IMG/VR virus record: IMGVR_UViG_3300029911_000010
Coordinates: 1-64,000 of that record
Source: a virus
Direction: 5' to 3' (one strand)
Length of the DNA: 64,000 bases
The translations under genes were made by a program, and so were the position numbers. The notes under the pieces are model-generated. The model did not search any database and was not told where the DNA came from. It was given only the letters and a program-made list of their open reading frames with translations. Shown piece by piece: positions 25,699-34,177 of this stretch. Within the stretch, counting starts at the first letter, position 1; each line of letters opens with the position of its first letter.

Positions 25699-28422
25699 TC
25701 ACCGGATGATCACGTAGTCAGTCTCCGGTGTACCCGTGGTAAAGTCGGCTATGTCGGTCGTCTCGTAAGTTGCTCCGCGATCCTGAGCATAGCCCTTGTC
25801 AGGATCGAAAAACGTCATCTTGTCAACTTGCAACAGTGTCTGGCTGGTCCAGTTGTCGTTGCCGGGCCACGGCATCTGCTGCTGTCCCTGATACGTTACA
25901 GGATTTTCGTCCCAGCCGCTGCCGCCGGACGCCATTTTCAAACGCTGCATCATCTGCCAGCGACTCTCGGGAAACTTGAACTGATTGGTGCCGTACTGCT
26001 GGTCTTTGTCGCGATACGAGAAGTGGGCCTGCTTTATAACCGTGTCGTCGCCAGGTTCATTAGGCTTGTACAGGTAGTTGGCAAAAACCGAGTCGTAGAA
26101 CGTAGTGCTGCCGGATTCTTCCTCACTGATCGCCTGGGACGCCTCGGCGAATGCCGAAGCGACGTCGCCGGGCTTGAGATTGCCGACAAAGGGAGCCCCT
26201 TCGCCAGCAGCAAAGCCGCCAGTGGCTGCCACAGCGCCTTGCACGACGATCGGCCCCAGATACACTGCCGCCCCGCCTACGATCAATTCTCCCGAAAGAA
26301 CGGCGGCGCTGGCGGTAAAGTTGTAGGTGGCTGTCGCCTCAAAGCTTCCGCTGCCGCCGCCGGCTGAACCGATCCACAGATTTATCGACTCACCGGCGAA
26401 TGTGTCGACCGTGCTGCCGTTGAAGACAACCTGGTTCTGTCCGGAGTCGGCGTCCAGGACGATCAGGCCAGTCTGGCTGTCGCCGCCGCCGGTGCGCATG
26501 TAGATCGTGCCGCCCCAGGCCACCACCCCGGCGTTAGGACTCTTAAGTACGATGCCGCCCATGACCACGTCTTCGCCGACCTTGTTGTCGAACTCCATGA
26601 CAAAGCCTGGGGCCTGACTCTCCAGCAGTATGCCGCCCTGGGTGGCATTGCCACCGAGCATCTGCAAATTGTGCTCAGCCTTGATCCGCACGTCGTTCTG
26701 GTTTGCCGTGATATCGACGCTGTTGTAGGCCCGCTGGATGATGTCGTAGCCGGCCATGGTGACAGCCGACCGACCCGGCAGGTTGTACACGCTGCCAGGA
26801 CACTCAAAACGGATGTTGCCGGCGGTCATGACGATCGCCGAGCCGTAGCCATCGTAGATGACCACGCCGCCATCGGGGAGGAAGTTGATGCCGGCTTCAC
26901 GTTGATAGTAATTGACGTCGTTGTACCGCTTGTCGATCTTGACCGTCTTGGGTTGCGGCGGCTGCATGTACAGCTGGCCGTTCAGATCGTCAAACGAGAG
27001 CTTGTCTTGCACCGCCTGGGGACCGTTGGCGTTGGGCAGATCCGACTCCTGCGGCACTTTGTAGTCGCCCTTGTGGTAATGAAACGGATGCACAGCCTGC
27101 CAGTTGGCGGCATAGGTTACCACATCGTCCAGCGCCGAGGCCGCCAACAAGTGAGGCGTGGCTCCCTTAAAGTTCAGATCCTGAACCTTGTGCGGATCAC
27201 CGTTGCCGAACTGACCGCTAAACTTGTAGTTGTTCTTGCGAGCATCGTCGCCGCCGTTCTGGTCTTCCGGCAGCTTCATCTCCTTGGCTACCGGGATCAG
27301 CACACGTTTGGCGATTATGATCTGCTTGGCGCTCTCAACCATGTAGGTGCCATCCAGCGCCACCATCTCGCGGAACAATCCCAGATCCGGCGATTCAGTC
27401 GGATCGTCTTTGTAGAATCGCTTTTTGGCGGTGTTGCCGGGCGAGGGGACCATGAGCGTACGCAGCCGTCCCTGCCCCAGGTAACCGCCGTGTTCCATCC
27501 AGCGGGCAATGGTCTGTACGTCTTCCTCGCCGTCAGCCAGGTCGTAAGCCCCCTTGGCAATGCTGTACTGCACCTGGGTGGGGTCGAACTCGTAATGCAG
27601 CTGCTGACCGGTGTCGTACAAACCCAGGGCTTCCCAGGGATAAGTGTATTCGGCCTGCACCAGACGGTTCTCGCCTTCGTCCAGCCTGGCAGTGTAGTCG
27701 TGAGCGGCGGATTGCACGTCCAGTTGGATGCCGGCCAGGCGGGTATAGCTGTCGAAGTAGTTGAGGAACAACCCGCAAGCCTCGTTGACTCGCAAGTAAG
27801 TCTGCCAGCTGTCAATCAGGAACTCGATGCCGGTCTCGGTGCTCAAGGCGTACTCACCGGAAATCGAGTCAATCGGACGGCCGGCGGAGAAGTCCAGCAG
27901 GTCGCCCCGATGAAACAAGTTCTTGGTCGGCAGCTTGTAAGCATCCTCCCGCTTGATACCTGCCTGGCCGCCCTGGACGTGCCAGTCGGGCACCAGCAGC
28001 GAAGGGTCCTGGTTGGCAATCGGGTAGGAGCCGATGATCACGCCGTGCGTGCGGCCGGCGGGAACCCATACGACAACGTGACAGCCGGCTGGCAGCGTGC
28101 CGGAATGCCGTACGCCAAAGGGGGCATGGCCTGATTCACTCAGCGAGCAGCATCCCAGAGGCGCTTTAACTCCATCCAGCTGTACTTTGTACCAGTGGGC
28201 ATGCGCCAGTGGGTAGACGATCATCCCACAGTGCAGACCGTTGGCGTTGGCGTGATTCAGCCATTCGAGCGGCATGCCCCTGTGCGGATCTGCCGCAGGC
28301 TGCTTGGTGGCCCTGGAAATAAGGTTATGACTGTGGTGGTGATCTACCAGATCGGTTATGCGACGGTCATAGGGGATATGACCGCCAATGCGGCTTGCGG
28401 AATGGCCGTCACGCGGAGGCAT
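25699..28422 (-). CDS. Central spike / VgrG-like baseplate protein (907 aa)
   Basis: An OB-fold-like segment occurs near residues 65-135: GMIVYPLAHAHWYKVQLDG, then HVVVWVPAGRTHGVIIGSYP, the pattern of gp5/VgrG OB domains. A long central region precedes a repetitive beta-rich C-terminal half with DITANQNDVRIKAEHNLQML and GGILLESQAPGFVMEF, typical of beta-helical spike stalks that carry regular xVxIxA strands. The N-terminus has a His-rich stretch (DLVDHHHSHNL). The protein would form the membrane-piercing tip of the contractile tail. The C-terminal 130 residues are acidic and non-helical and may bind other baseplate proteins. SD GAAAGG. Confidence 0.65.
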   Translation of the reverse strand: MPPRDGHSASRIGGHIPYDRRITDLVDHHHSHNLISRATKQPAADPHRGMPLEWLNHANANGLHCGMIVYPLAHAHWYKVQLDGVKAPLGCCSLSESGHAPFGVRHSGTLPAGCHVVVWVPAGRTHGVIIGSYPIANQDPSLLVPDWHVQGGQAGIKREDAYKLPTKNLFHRGDLLDFSAGRPIDSISGEYALSTETGIEFLIDSWQTYLRVNEACGLFLNYFDSYTRLAGIQLDVQSAAHDYTARLDEGENRLVQAEYTYPWEALGLYDTGQQLHYEFDPTQVQYSIAKGAYDLADGEEDVQTIARWMEHGGYLGQGRLRTLMVPSPGNTAKKRFYKDDPTESPDLGLFREMVALDGTYMVESAKQIIIAKRVLIPVAKEMKLPEDQNGGDDARKNNYKFSGQFGNGDPHKVQDLNFKGATPHLLAASALDDVVTYAANWQAVHPFHYHKGDYKVPQESDLPNANGPQAVQDKLSFDDLNGQLYMQPPQPKTVKIDKRYNDVNYYQREAGINFLPDGGVVIYDGYGSAIVMTAGNIRFECPGSVYNLPGRSAVTMAGYDIIQRAYNSVDITANQNDVRIKAEHNLQMLGGNATQGGILLESQAPGFVMEFDNKVGEDVVMGGIVLKSPNAGVVAWGGTIYMRTGGGDSQTGLIVLDADSGQNQVVFNGSTVDTFAGESINLWIGSAGGGSGSFEATATYNFTASAAVLSGELIVGGAAVYLGPIVVQGAVAATGGFAAGEGAPFVGNLKPGDVASAFAEASQAISEEESGSTTFYDSVFANYLYKPNEPGDDTVIKQAHFSYRDKDQQYGTNQFKFPESRWQMMQRLKMASGGSGWDENPVTYQGQQQMPWPGNDNWTSQTLLQVDKMTFFDPDKGYAQDRGATYETTDIADFTTGTPETDYVIIR

Positions 28423-28464
28423 GGTTGCCTTTCGTTTGGACGTATTGGGCTCTTAATGGCCCTG

Positions 28465-28492
28465 GAGGCGGACCGCACACACGGCCCGCCTC
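28465..28492 (-). terminator. 11-bp hairpin between tube and spike genes
   Basis: A GAGGCGGGCCG stem with a six-base loop and one G-U pair in the minus-strand RNA lies in the 111-base gap after the tube gene. No T run follows, so it is either a weak terminator or an RNA-stabilising hairpin that keeps tube message abundant. Confidence 0.45.
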
Positions 28493-28533
28493 AGCGTCAA
28501 TTGGGCTATTCAGTTTTTCTTACCCAGCCTGGC

Positions 28534-29004
28534 CTACTTGTTTTCCAGACTGGCGAACATGAACGTCATGGCTTCGTTGATGATCATGTCCTGCGAGGCC
28601 ACGCTGAGGCCGACCTGGGTCAGCACGGCGTTGTCCAGCGTGTAATTGTTGGTGCCGCCGCCAGCCGTGGCGGCCGGGGCTGTACCCTGTTGGCAGCTCA
28701 CACCGAACTGCAGGCTGATGTTCTTAGGGCTGCAGACGTCGCCGAAGCCGGTGTAGATGGCCGACGACGACGCGGACGGGCCGATGACGCGATTGGCGTT
28801 CATCTGCCCGTTGGTGCGGCCGCCGACGTAATACTGGTCGGTTTCGCCGACGCCGTACAGACGGGTGACAGTCTGGGCATACTGGAACTGCAGCTGCTGA
28901 ATCAGCAGATTGGTCCCGAGCGTGCCGAAAGTGGCCTTGGCACCGTCAGCGGTGAAGGTGCCGGCAATGTTGCTCACGTTGCGTTGGAATACATCGTTTG
29001 GCAT
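28534..29004 (-). CDS. Tail tube protein (156 aa)
   Basis: Size (about 160 residues), position one small gene after the sheath, and mixed beta/helical content (NLLIQQLQFQYAQTVTRLYG, VLTQVGLSVASQDMIINEAM) match gp19-like tube proteins that form the inner tube of contractile tails. GVGETDQYYVGGRTNGQM and KNISLQFGVSC supply strands. The leader contains CAGAT-ACGGAG-ATCTG, which would place the SD in a hairpin loop six bases before ACAATG. The gene is followed by a strong hairpin. Confidence 0.75.
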   Translation of the reverse strand: MPNDVFQRNVSNIAGTFTADGAKATFGTLGTNLLIQQLQFQYAQTVTRLYGVGETDQYYVGGRTNGQMNANRVIGPSASSSAIYTGFGDVCSPKNISLQFGVSCQQGTAPAATAGGGTNNYTLDNAVLTQVGLSVASQDMIINEAMTFMFASLENK

Positions 29005-29045
29005 TGTCAGATCTCCGTATCTGAGCCCTGATGGGCATTGTTGCG

Positions 29046-29081
29046 CGGCTTATTGCCGCTGACTCGTCATCCGTGACGAGT
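29046..29081 (-). other. Paired small hairpins in the tube gene leader
   Basis: Two adjacent stems occur: CTCGTCA/TGACGAG (about 29063-29081) and GCGGC/GCCGC (about 29046-29060), both between the helix-turn-helix gene and the tube gene. Neither is followed by a T run. They could stabilise the tube message or stop weakly. Confidence 0.35.
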
Positions 29082-29152
29082 AGACTCTTGTAGTTTAACC
29101 GACAGGGTAAGGGTGTGTCTAATCGCAGAGACGACGGAGAAGACGCAGGTAC

Positions 29153-29347
29153 TTACGATACTTTCTTTCCAGACGTGTTATGAGTTCGATTAGGACCGCG
29201 TCGTCGCACCACAGCGCCCCACCGATGAAGATTTTCACGCATCGTCCCAAACGATCTATCAAACAAAGTAGCCAGGGACGCGACGGTTTCACCCGCAACG
29301 TACCTGGCTACTATTTCATCTTTCGGCAAATCAGTGGTTCTCGGCAT
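29153..29347 (-). CDS. Small helix-turn-helix protein between sheath and tube (64 aa)
   Basis: EIVARYVAGETVASLATLFD followed by RSFGTMRENLHRWG is a clear resolvase/Hin-type helix-turn-helix (residues 11-44), ended by a basic tail (VVRRRGPNRT). This motif binds DNA; such small proteins can be regulators or accessory parts of mobile endonucleases. The gene sits between sheath and tube, an odd place for a regulator, and has no clear SD. A palindrome CTAAA-ttg-TTTAG lies 35 bases upstream at the sheath stop and could be its operator. It may be a recent insertion. Confidence 0.6.
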   Translation of the reverse strand: MPRTTDLPKDEIVARYVAGETVASLATLFDRSFGTMRENLHRWGAVVRRRGPNRTHNTSGKKVS

Positions 29348-29381
29348 TAAATCAGTGTACCGACCTTTATGTCAATAACCA

Positions 29382-29394
29382 CTAAACAATTTAG
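29382..29394. promoter_or_regulatory. Palindrome CTAAA-N3-TTTAG, candidate operator
   Basis: A five-base inverted repeat with a three-base spacer overlaps the sheath stop codon and lies upstream of the small helix-turn-helix gene, in a locally AT-rich stretch (29341-29400) that differs from the GC-rich surroundings. An autoregulatory operator is a guess from position and symmetry. Confidence 0.3.
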
Positions 29395-32231
29395 ACAATA
29401 AGATGAATTTCAAAAACGTTCAAGGGGTAGGGGATGGTAATGTTGAGGAGCAACACATACCGATCCGCCAGCAGCAAACTCGGCTGCAACGAGACGATCT
29501 GGGCATCGATCAGCTGCGGGCCGAGCGTCTTCTTGATCGAGACGTTCAACGTGCTGACCAGCTGGCCAACCACGTTGGCCAACAGCGCCTGCATTGACGG
29601 GGTGACGTTGCAGACACCGATGTACGGCGCGAACTCATTGGCGAACTGGTACGAGATCGAGTCCACGTTCCGGGTCACCATTTCTTCACGCTGATTGATA
29701 TCGGCGTAGCTGCCCGTAGTCAACGCGTGCCGCGAGTAGACCTCGCCGGCCGGCGACTGCGTAACGATCCAAACGCCCGAACCAGCCATGGTGTTCAACT
29801 GCGCGGAGTTGAACTTGCTGGTGGTGCGGCTCAAATCGTCGTAGCCGGTGATAGCCAGATTGGTCAAGCCCTGTTGCGGCACGACACCAGCCGACAAGCC
29901 CGCCAGGCTGCAGCAAAGGAAGAAGCCGTCCATGAGCGTACCGCCGGAGCCGATCTGATCGGGCCAGACGGCACGGATGCGGCGATCGCCCCAGGAGCCC
30001 GCTGCCTTGCCGATAGCCGCAGCTTCGTCGGTGGTGCTGAGATTACGCCACACTTCGATGCGCTGGGCATGCGACACCGCAATGGACGGTCCACTGAGCA
30101 GTCGCAGCTGGTCTTCGCTCTGGACGACGTCGATCACGTACTCCTGGTAGGTCTCGTTGCCGAAACCGTCAGTTCCGTAGAACGTGCGGACAACGTCGCC
30201 CGACTGGACAGCATTGGTGATGAAACCAGCGTTGGCTGCCGGCACGATCACGATCGTGTACTCGGTGCCGATTGCGTCGGGGTCGGCGCTGATGGTGCCC
30301 AGTGCCACGTTGCCGTCCGTGGTCGTGGCAGCGAGGTAACCGGTAATCTCGCTGCCGGCGCTGACGATCGGAATCGTCGGAATGCCCGTCAGGCTGAACC
30401 AGGCGACACGCCACAGATCCTGCTCGGGGCTGGACTGGTCGTCGACGTGGGCGGCAAACAGGTTTTGCACCTGCACGTCGTGTGTCAGCGGCACCAGACC
30501 GTAGACGTCGTCACGGCCGGTGATCACGCTGAGCACCTGCACCCAGGCGTCAAGGCTGGTCGGATCGGTGACCGCCGTGTACATGACCATCGTACCGTTG
30601 GAGTTTTCCAGGGCCTTGAACACGCCCCACTTGAGGGGGTTGTCCACGTCCAGCGCACCGGGGATTTGATCGATGTTGGCCACGTCATCAATGCCGTTGA
30701 CCTGATTGGCCAGCGTCGGCAGCCAATACCGTGCCTGCAGATAGACCTGGCTGTATGCCTGTCCGGCATCCGATTCCAGCGGCAACGGCAGCGGGATGCC
30801 GTTCTGCGTCCACGTCGGATCGTATGCTTCGATGCCCGAGTGAATGGTAAGCTGAATGTCGGTCATGTCGAAGTTGGTCAGCGGAGCAAAACCAATGCGG
30901 TCCTGATCGACTTCCAGGACGGGCTTCTTGATGAACAGCTGCACTTCGGCAATCGTGCCGGAAGTGACCTGGGCTGGAATGTTGTTGCCCAACACCACCG
31001 TGCTGACGCGGCCGTTGGTCTGAGCCGTCGCCGGAATGTAGTATCGCTCGCCCAGCGCCAAGCCGGTGCCGGTGAAACTGATCGTCACGCCCTTGGTGCC
31101 GACTGCCGTGACGGCAGCGGAAACAGTGACGGCGGTAGGACCGCTGACGTCGCTGCCGGTGTCGGTCGTGACAGTGATCGCACCGCCGCCATTGGCGAAC
31201 TTGCCGCCCTTGGTGACAGTGACGATGTAGAGCGTGTCGGCCACACCGGTATACGGCGTAGTTGCGTGTCCAGCCGTGTCATTGGCCTGCGGTGTCGGAG
31301 CCGCGAAAGCGCCGGTGACGTTGACGACAAACCGCATGCCGGCAATCAGGTCGTCAGGGCTGACGCCCTGTACATCGGCTGAGTCGGAGTCAGCAGTCAG
31401 GTGACCGCCGGAGTCCAAATTAAACGTGACGGTCACGCCTCGGGTGCCGACTGGGGTGGCCGTGCCGCGAGCGCTGGGCACCAGGATCGCCTGATCGTCC
31501 AACCCACTGGCGGAGATCACGCGAAGTTGTGCCGTGGGCAGATTCCCGCCGGTCGAGCTGGTGGTCACGATGAGCGTGTACTGCTCATTGACGGCACCGG
31601 TCGGATAGGGGTCGTAGCTGGCGGCGCTGGCCGACACCGCTTTGACAGCGTTGTAGGGGCCGCGAGTCTGGCTGACCGAAGCCGTGGCCGAGCTGGTCGT
31701 CTGATTGCCGGTGTCGGAAATGACCGTGCCGATGACGGCACCAACCGGATCGGTCAACAGACCGTTGACGTAGCTCCATTGCGTGATGCCGCCGGCGATG
31801 TCCCACCGCAGCTTAATCAGGTCGCCGACCTGCACGTCGCGATCGTACAGCGACGTGTCGCGGGCGTAGGTGCCATTGGTGGCGAAGTTGAAGCTGTTGG
31901 AGTGGATCTGGTTGAACTTGCCAGCCACCGACGCGATGTCCGTGACACCGGCCTGGCCGCTGTCAAAGTAGCGCAGAATGGCGTTCTGGATGAACAGCTT
32001 GGTGTACGACTGATCGACGACACCGCCAGCGGGGCGACTGGGCCAGCTGATGACCAGATCGTCGAGCGGGTCGTAAATGCCGACCAGGCCGAAAGCCTGT
32101 TCGGTCGACTGGGCATAGCGAATCAGTTGGGCGTTGCCGCCGCTGATGTGGGCTTGCAGCGGGGTTTCCGCGACGTTGGGGGCGACGTTGAAATCTTGAA
32201 AGACTTGAACTTGGGGGATGACATAAACCAT
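29391..32231 (-). CDS. Tail sheath protein with an inserted duplicated beta-domain (946 aa)
   Basis: The N-terminus VIPQVQVFQDFNVAP and the C-terminal region SISYQFANEFAPYIGVCNVT then LGPQLIDAQIVSLQPSLLLA and VLLLNITIPYPLNVFEIHL follow the plan of contractile sheath proteins, whose termini interlock neighbouring subunits. The length exceeds T4 gp18 (about 660 residues). The extra mass includes residues about 205-400, where two related Ig-like beta-domains occur (YTLIVTTSSTGGNLPTAQ with GTRGVTVTF; LYIVTVTKGGKFANGGGA with GTKGVTISF). These would project from the tail surface. Strong SD CACGGAGG; the gene is followed at once by the tail tube region. Confidence 0.85.
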   Translation of the reverse strand: MVYVIPQVQVFQDFNVAPNVAETPLQAHISGGNAQLIRYAQSTEQAFGLVGIYDPLDDLVISWPSRPAGGVVDQSYTKLFIQNAILRYFDSGQAGVTDIASVAGKFNQIHSNSFNFATNGTYARDTSLYDRDVQVGDLIKLRWDIAGGITQWSYVNGLLTDPVGAVIGTVISDTGNQTTSSATASVSQTRGPYNAVKAVSASAASYDPYPTGAVNEQYTLIVTTSSTGGNLPTAQLRVISASGLDDQAILVPSARGTATPVGTRGVTVTFNLDSGGHLTADSDSADVQGVSPDDLIAGMRFVVNVTGAFAAPTPQANDTAGHATTPYTGVADTLYIVTVTKGGKFANGGGAITVTTDTGSDVSGPTAVTVSAAVTAVGTKGVTISFTGTGLALGERYYIPATAQTNGRVSTVVLGNNIPAQVTSGTIAEVQLFIKKPVLEVDQDRIGFAPLTNFDMTDIQLTIHSGIEAYDPTWTQNGIPLPLPLESDAGQAYSQVYLQARYWLPTLANQVNGIDDVANIDQIPGALDVDNPLKWGVFKALENSNGTMVMYTAVTDPTSLDAWVQVLSVITGRDDVYGLVPLTHDVQVQNLFAAHVDDQSSPEQDLWRVAWFSLTGIPTIPIVSAGSEITGYLAATTTDGNVALGTISADPDAIGTEYTIVIVPAANAGFITNAVQSGDVVRTFYGTDGFGNETYQEYVIDVVQSEDQLRLLSGPSIAVSHAQRIEVWRNLSTTDEAAAIGKAAGSWGDRRIRAVWPDQIGSGGTLMDGFFLCCSLAGLSAGVVPQQGLTNLAITGYDDLSRTTSKFNSAQLNTMAGSGVWIVTQSPAGEVYSRHALTTGSYADINQREEMVTRNVDSISYQFANEFAPYIGVCNVTPSMQALLANVVGQLVSTLNVSIKKTLGPQLIDAQIVSLQPSLLLADRYVLLLNITIPYPLNVFEIHLIV

Positions 32232-32294
32232 TGTGAGCCTCCGTGCTCCTGCACTGAGTTATCGAGCAACCGAAGACGATTATCCGTAACCGTC

Positions 32295-33029
32295 TTACAC
32301 CTCATTCGGTCGAATCTGAAAACTGAGGTCTACATGCCGCAATGGCAATGCTTCCGGAATCACTTTCCACGTTTCCTGGTAAGCCCATCCGACCGTGATG
32401 GGCACCACGTAGTTCTGCTGCGATTCCTCAACCTCACTAATTGCTCCAACCTCAGTGACTGAAAACTTCACCAGGCTGAGCTTTTCTTTGACCACCGGAG
32501 CAAACTGGGTCAATTCCCGTTGCGTCTCGGTTGCCAGGATCTCACAACTCGCACCCGTTCCTTGGATGCAAAACAAGGTGTGACTTCCGACCCAGAGCGT
32601 GACGTAGTCAACGTTGCCTTGTTTGTCTGTGCCCGCACAGTCGTCGAGGACAATCCTCAAGTTCTGGTAGGCGTTGCGTTTCAACAAGATTGCCGGACGC
32701 TTTTCAACAAGATCGCCAAGCCATCTGTGAACGCTTTCAATGAGTATACCGGACGACGGGGCGTTCTGCCAAATTGCCGCTGCCAGCGCCGGATCTTCGA
32801 TAAAGTCGGGATTGGAATAGTGATTGATCAACAGGCGGCGGATGGCACCAGTCAGTCGCAAAGGCCGCCAGCCGGCATGGCAGATGGCCCCGGCCACTTC
32901 GTGGGAATCGCCCAGCTGCCGCCTGTCCTGCGTCGGAGCTTCCGGAGGGAGCGGCGGGCACCAGGTCTGCGTGTCATCCAGCAGTTTCTGAAACAGTGTC
33001 TTGTCGAGCCGCAGGGATGGATTGCTCAT
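32295..33029 (-). CDS. Tail terminator/completion-like protein upstream of the sheath (244 aa)
   Basis: The ATG at 33029 overlaps the preceding stop (ATGA) and has GGTGGAG upstream; the in-frame ATG at 33056 is less likely. Sequence features: RRLLINHYSNPDFIEDPALA, then a beta-rich C-terminal half with YVTLWVGSHTLFCIQG and YVVPITVGWAYQETWKVIPE. Position directly before the sheath is that of gp15- or gp3-like tail completion proteins in T4-like phages. No diagnostic motif was seen. Confidence 0.5.
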   Translation of the reverse strand: MSNPSLRLDKTLFQKLLDDTQTWCPPLPPEAPTQDRRQLGDSHEVAGAICHAGWRPLRLTGAIRRLLINHYSNPDFIEDPALAAAIWQNAPSSGILIESVHRWLGDLVEKRPAILLKRNAYQNLRIVLDDCAGTDKQGNVDYVTLWVGSHTLFCIQGTGASCEILATETQRELTQFAPVVKEKLSLVKFSVTEVGAISEVEESQQNYVVPITVGWAYQETWKVIPEALPLRHVDLSFQIRPNEV

Positions 33030-33274
33030 TTTTGTTTCTCCACCAGCGATCGACACATTCCGGTCACCTGATCGATGACCATGTCACGTTGAAACAGCTG
33101 GCGGAACACGTCGACTGGAGCTACTTCGTGTTTCTTGATGCTCAACCTGTCGATGAACGGATTTCGTGGCTTGGACGTCGCAGGCCGTGGTGGCGGCGTG
33201 CCCGGCGTGGAGCCGGACAGGCTTAGCGGAGCATAGCGGCCAAACTGTGATTGATCGGGAGGTAGGTAGGGCAC
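33026..33274 (-). CDS. Small unknown neck-region protein (82 aa)
   Basis: Best start is a GTG at 33274 with AAGGAGGT upstream, immediately after the previous stop. The protein begins VPYLPPDQSQFGRYAPL, has a Pro-rich stretch (STPGTPPPRPATSKPR) and a charged helical end (VDVFRQLFQRDMVIDQVTG). Its stop overlaps the next start. No family was recognised. Confidence 0.55.
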   Translation of the reverse strand: MPYLPPDQSQFGRYAPLSLSGSTPGTPPPRPATSKPRNPFIDRLSIKKHEVAPVDVFRQLFQRDMVIDQVTGMCRSLVEKQK

Positions 33275-33275
33275 G

Positions 33276-34163
33276 TTACCAGACCTCCTTGAGCATCGGG
33301 TCAAAGCTTTCCAGCTGCTGCGGAATCTTGATGCCGTAGATCGGGCTGGACGCAGGTATCAGCCGCATCTCGACGTCAGCGGAAATCGGCACGCCGCGAA
33401 CTTCAACGGTGTTCTCCACTGAGTGGACAAACCAGCGGTCGTCACTGACTTTGTTCACCCAGATGTCCTGCTCGGTGACCATCCAGATGTTGGCCATGTG
33501 AGATTTGACCGTGGTGTCAGCCGTGGTGCCCCGTGTAGGGTCCTGGTTGTAGTGAACGCGGCGGGGGCTCATCGACACCCAGGTACAGCCGGCAGGGTAG
33601 AAGTAACCGCAGTAGAAGCCTGTGCCAAAGCAATACGGGCAGGCGTCATTGGTAATCTCTTTAGTCAGCGGGTCCAGACAAACCGGGCAGGGCGTGCCAG
33701 TGACGCGGCGCTTGAGCAGGTAACCCAGCTGGCCGCCCGGACCTTTCTTGAGCGCCAAAATCTCCTGCCGCAGCCGCTCGCGGGCAATCCGCCACCAGCG
33801 AAACTCCAGTGTGCCCCACAAACCGGTAGGCTCACTGAGATATGTGCCGGCCAGCGTGGTCAGCTGGATGCGATAGAAACACCATTTAGTCTTTCCCCAA
33901 ATACGTTGTGCGGGGTCGACCATGTAAAAAATATTGGTCACTGGAAGGCCAACGTCAATCCAATCGTCAGCTAGAGGATTGTCACTTTGACCTACTTGAA
34001 GTGTAAACGTGTAAGGTCCTGGGTCGAGAAAACTGTGTTTCAGCTCGTAAAATATAACAGTTCCGCCGCGAGTCATATAGCTGACGACAACTCTATCGAA
34101 GGCATTGTCGCAGACCGGTAGGCAGGGCGAGCACGACGATGTTGCGTTGAAATTAGATTGCAT
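33276..34163 (-). CDS. Neck/connector-like protein with zinc ribbon (295 aa)
   Basis: A zinc-ribbon-like segment occurs at about residues 158-182: TPCPVCLDPLTKEI then DACPYCFGTGFYCGY, two CPxC pairs fit for one zinc. The N-terminal half is a beta-rich domain (RGGTVIFYELKHSFLD, YTFTLQVGQSDN), the C-terminal half contains VKSHMANIWMVTEQDIWVNK and RLIPASSPIYGIKIP. The same layout, a fibronectin-like start, zinc ribbon and beta domain, is common in unannotated virion proteins of large myophages. Located between the 307-residue gene and tail genes, it is probably a head-to-tail connector. Confidence 0.55.
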   Translation of the reverse strand: MQSNFNATSSCSPCLPVCDNAFDRVVVSYMTRGGTVIFYELKHSFLDPGPYTFTLQVGQSDNPLADDWIDVGLPVTNIFYMVDPAQRIWGKTKWCFYRIQLTTLAGTYLSEPTGLWGTLEFRWWRIARERLRQEILALKKGPGGQLGYLLKRRVTGTPCPVCLDPLTKEITNDACPYCFGTGFYCGYFYPAGCTWVSMSPRRVHYNQDPTRGTTADTTVKSHMANIWMVTEQDIWVNKVSDDRWFVHSVENTVEVRGVPISADVEMRLIPASSPIYGIKIPQQLESFDPMLKEVW

Positions 34164-34177
34164 TTACACTCTTCTAA

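Noticed and set aside
26671-28134. Plus-strand open frame of 487 codons inside the spike gene
   Set aside because: Its protein is an Arg/His/Val-rich shadow of a well-supported minus-strand gene and has no neighbours in the same orientation.
29340-29375. Sigma70-type promoter (TTGACA) before the helix-turn-helix gene
   Set aside because: The -10 position 17 bases on reads ATTTAA and overlaps the start codon, so transcription would begin inside the gene.
29727-31382. Plus-strand open frame of 551 codons inside the sheath gene
   Set aside because: Antisense of a recognisable sheath protein; composition is typical of a shadow frame.
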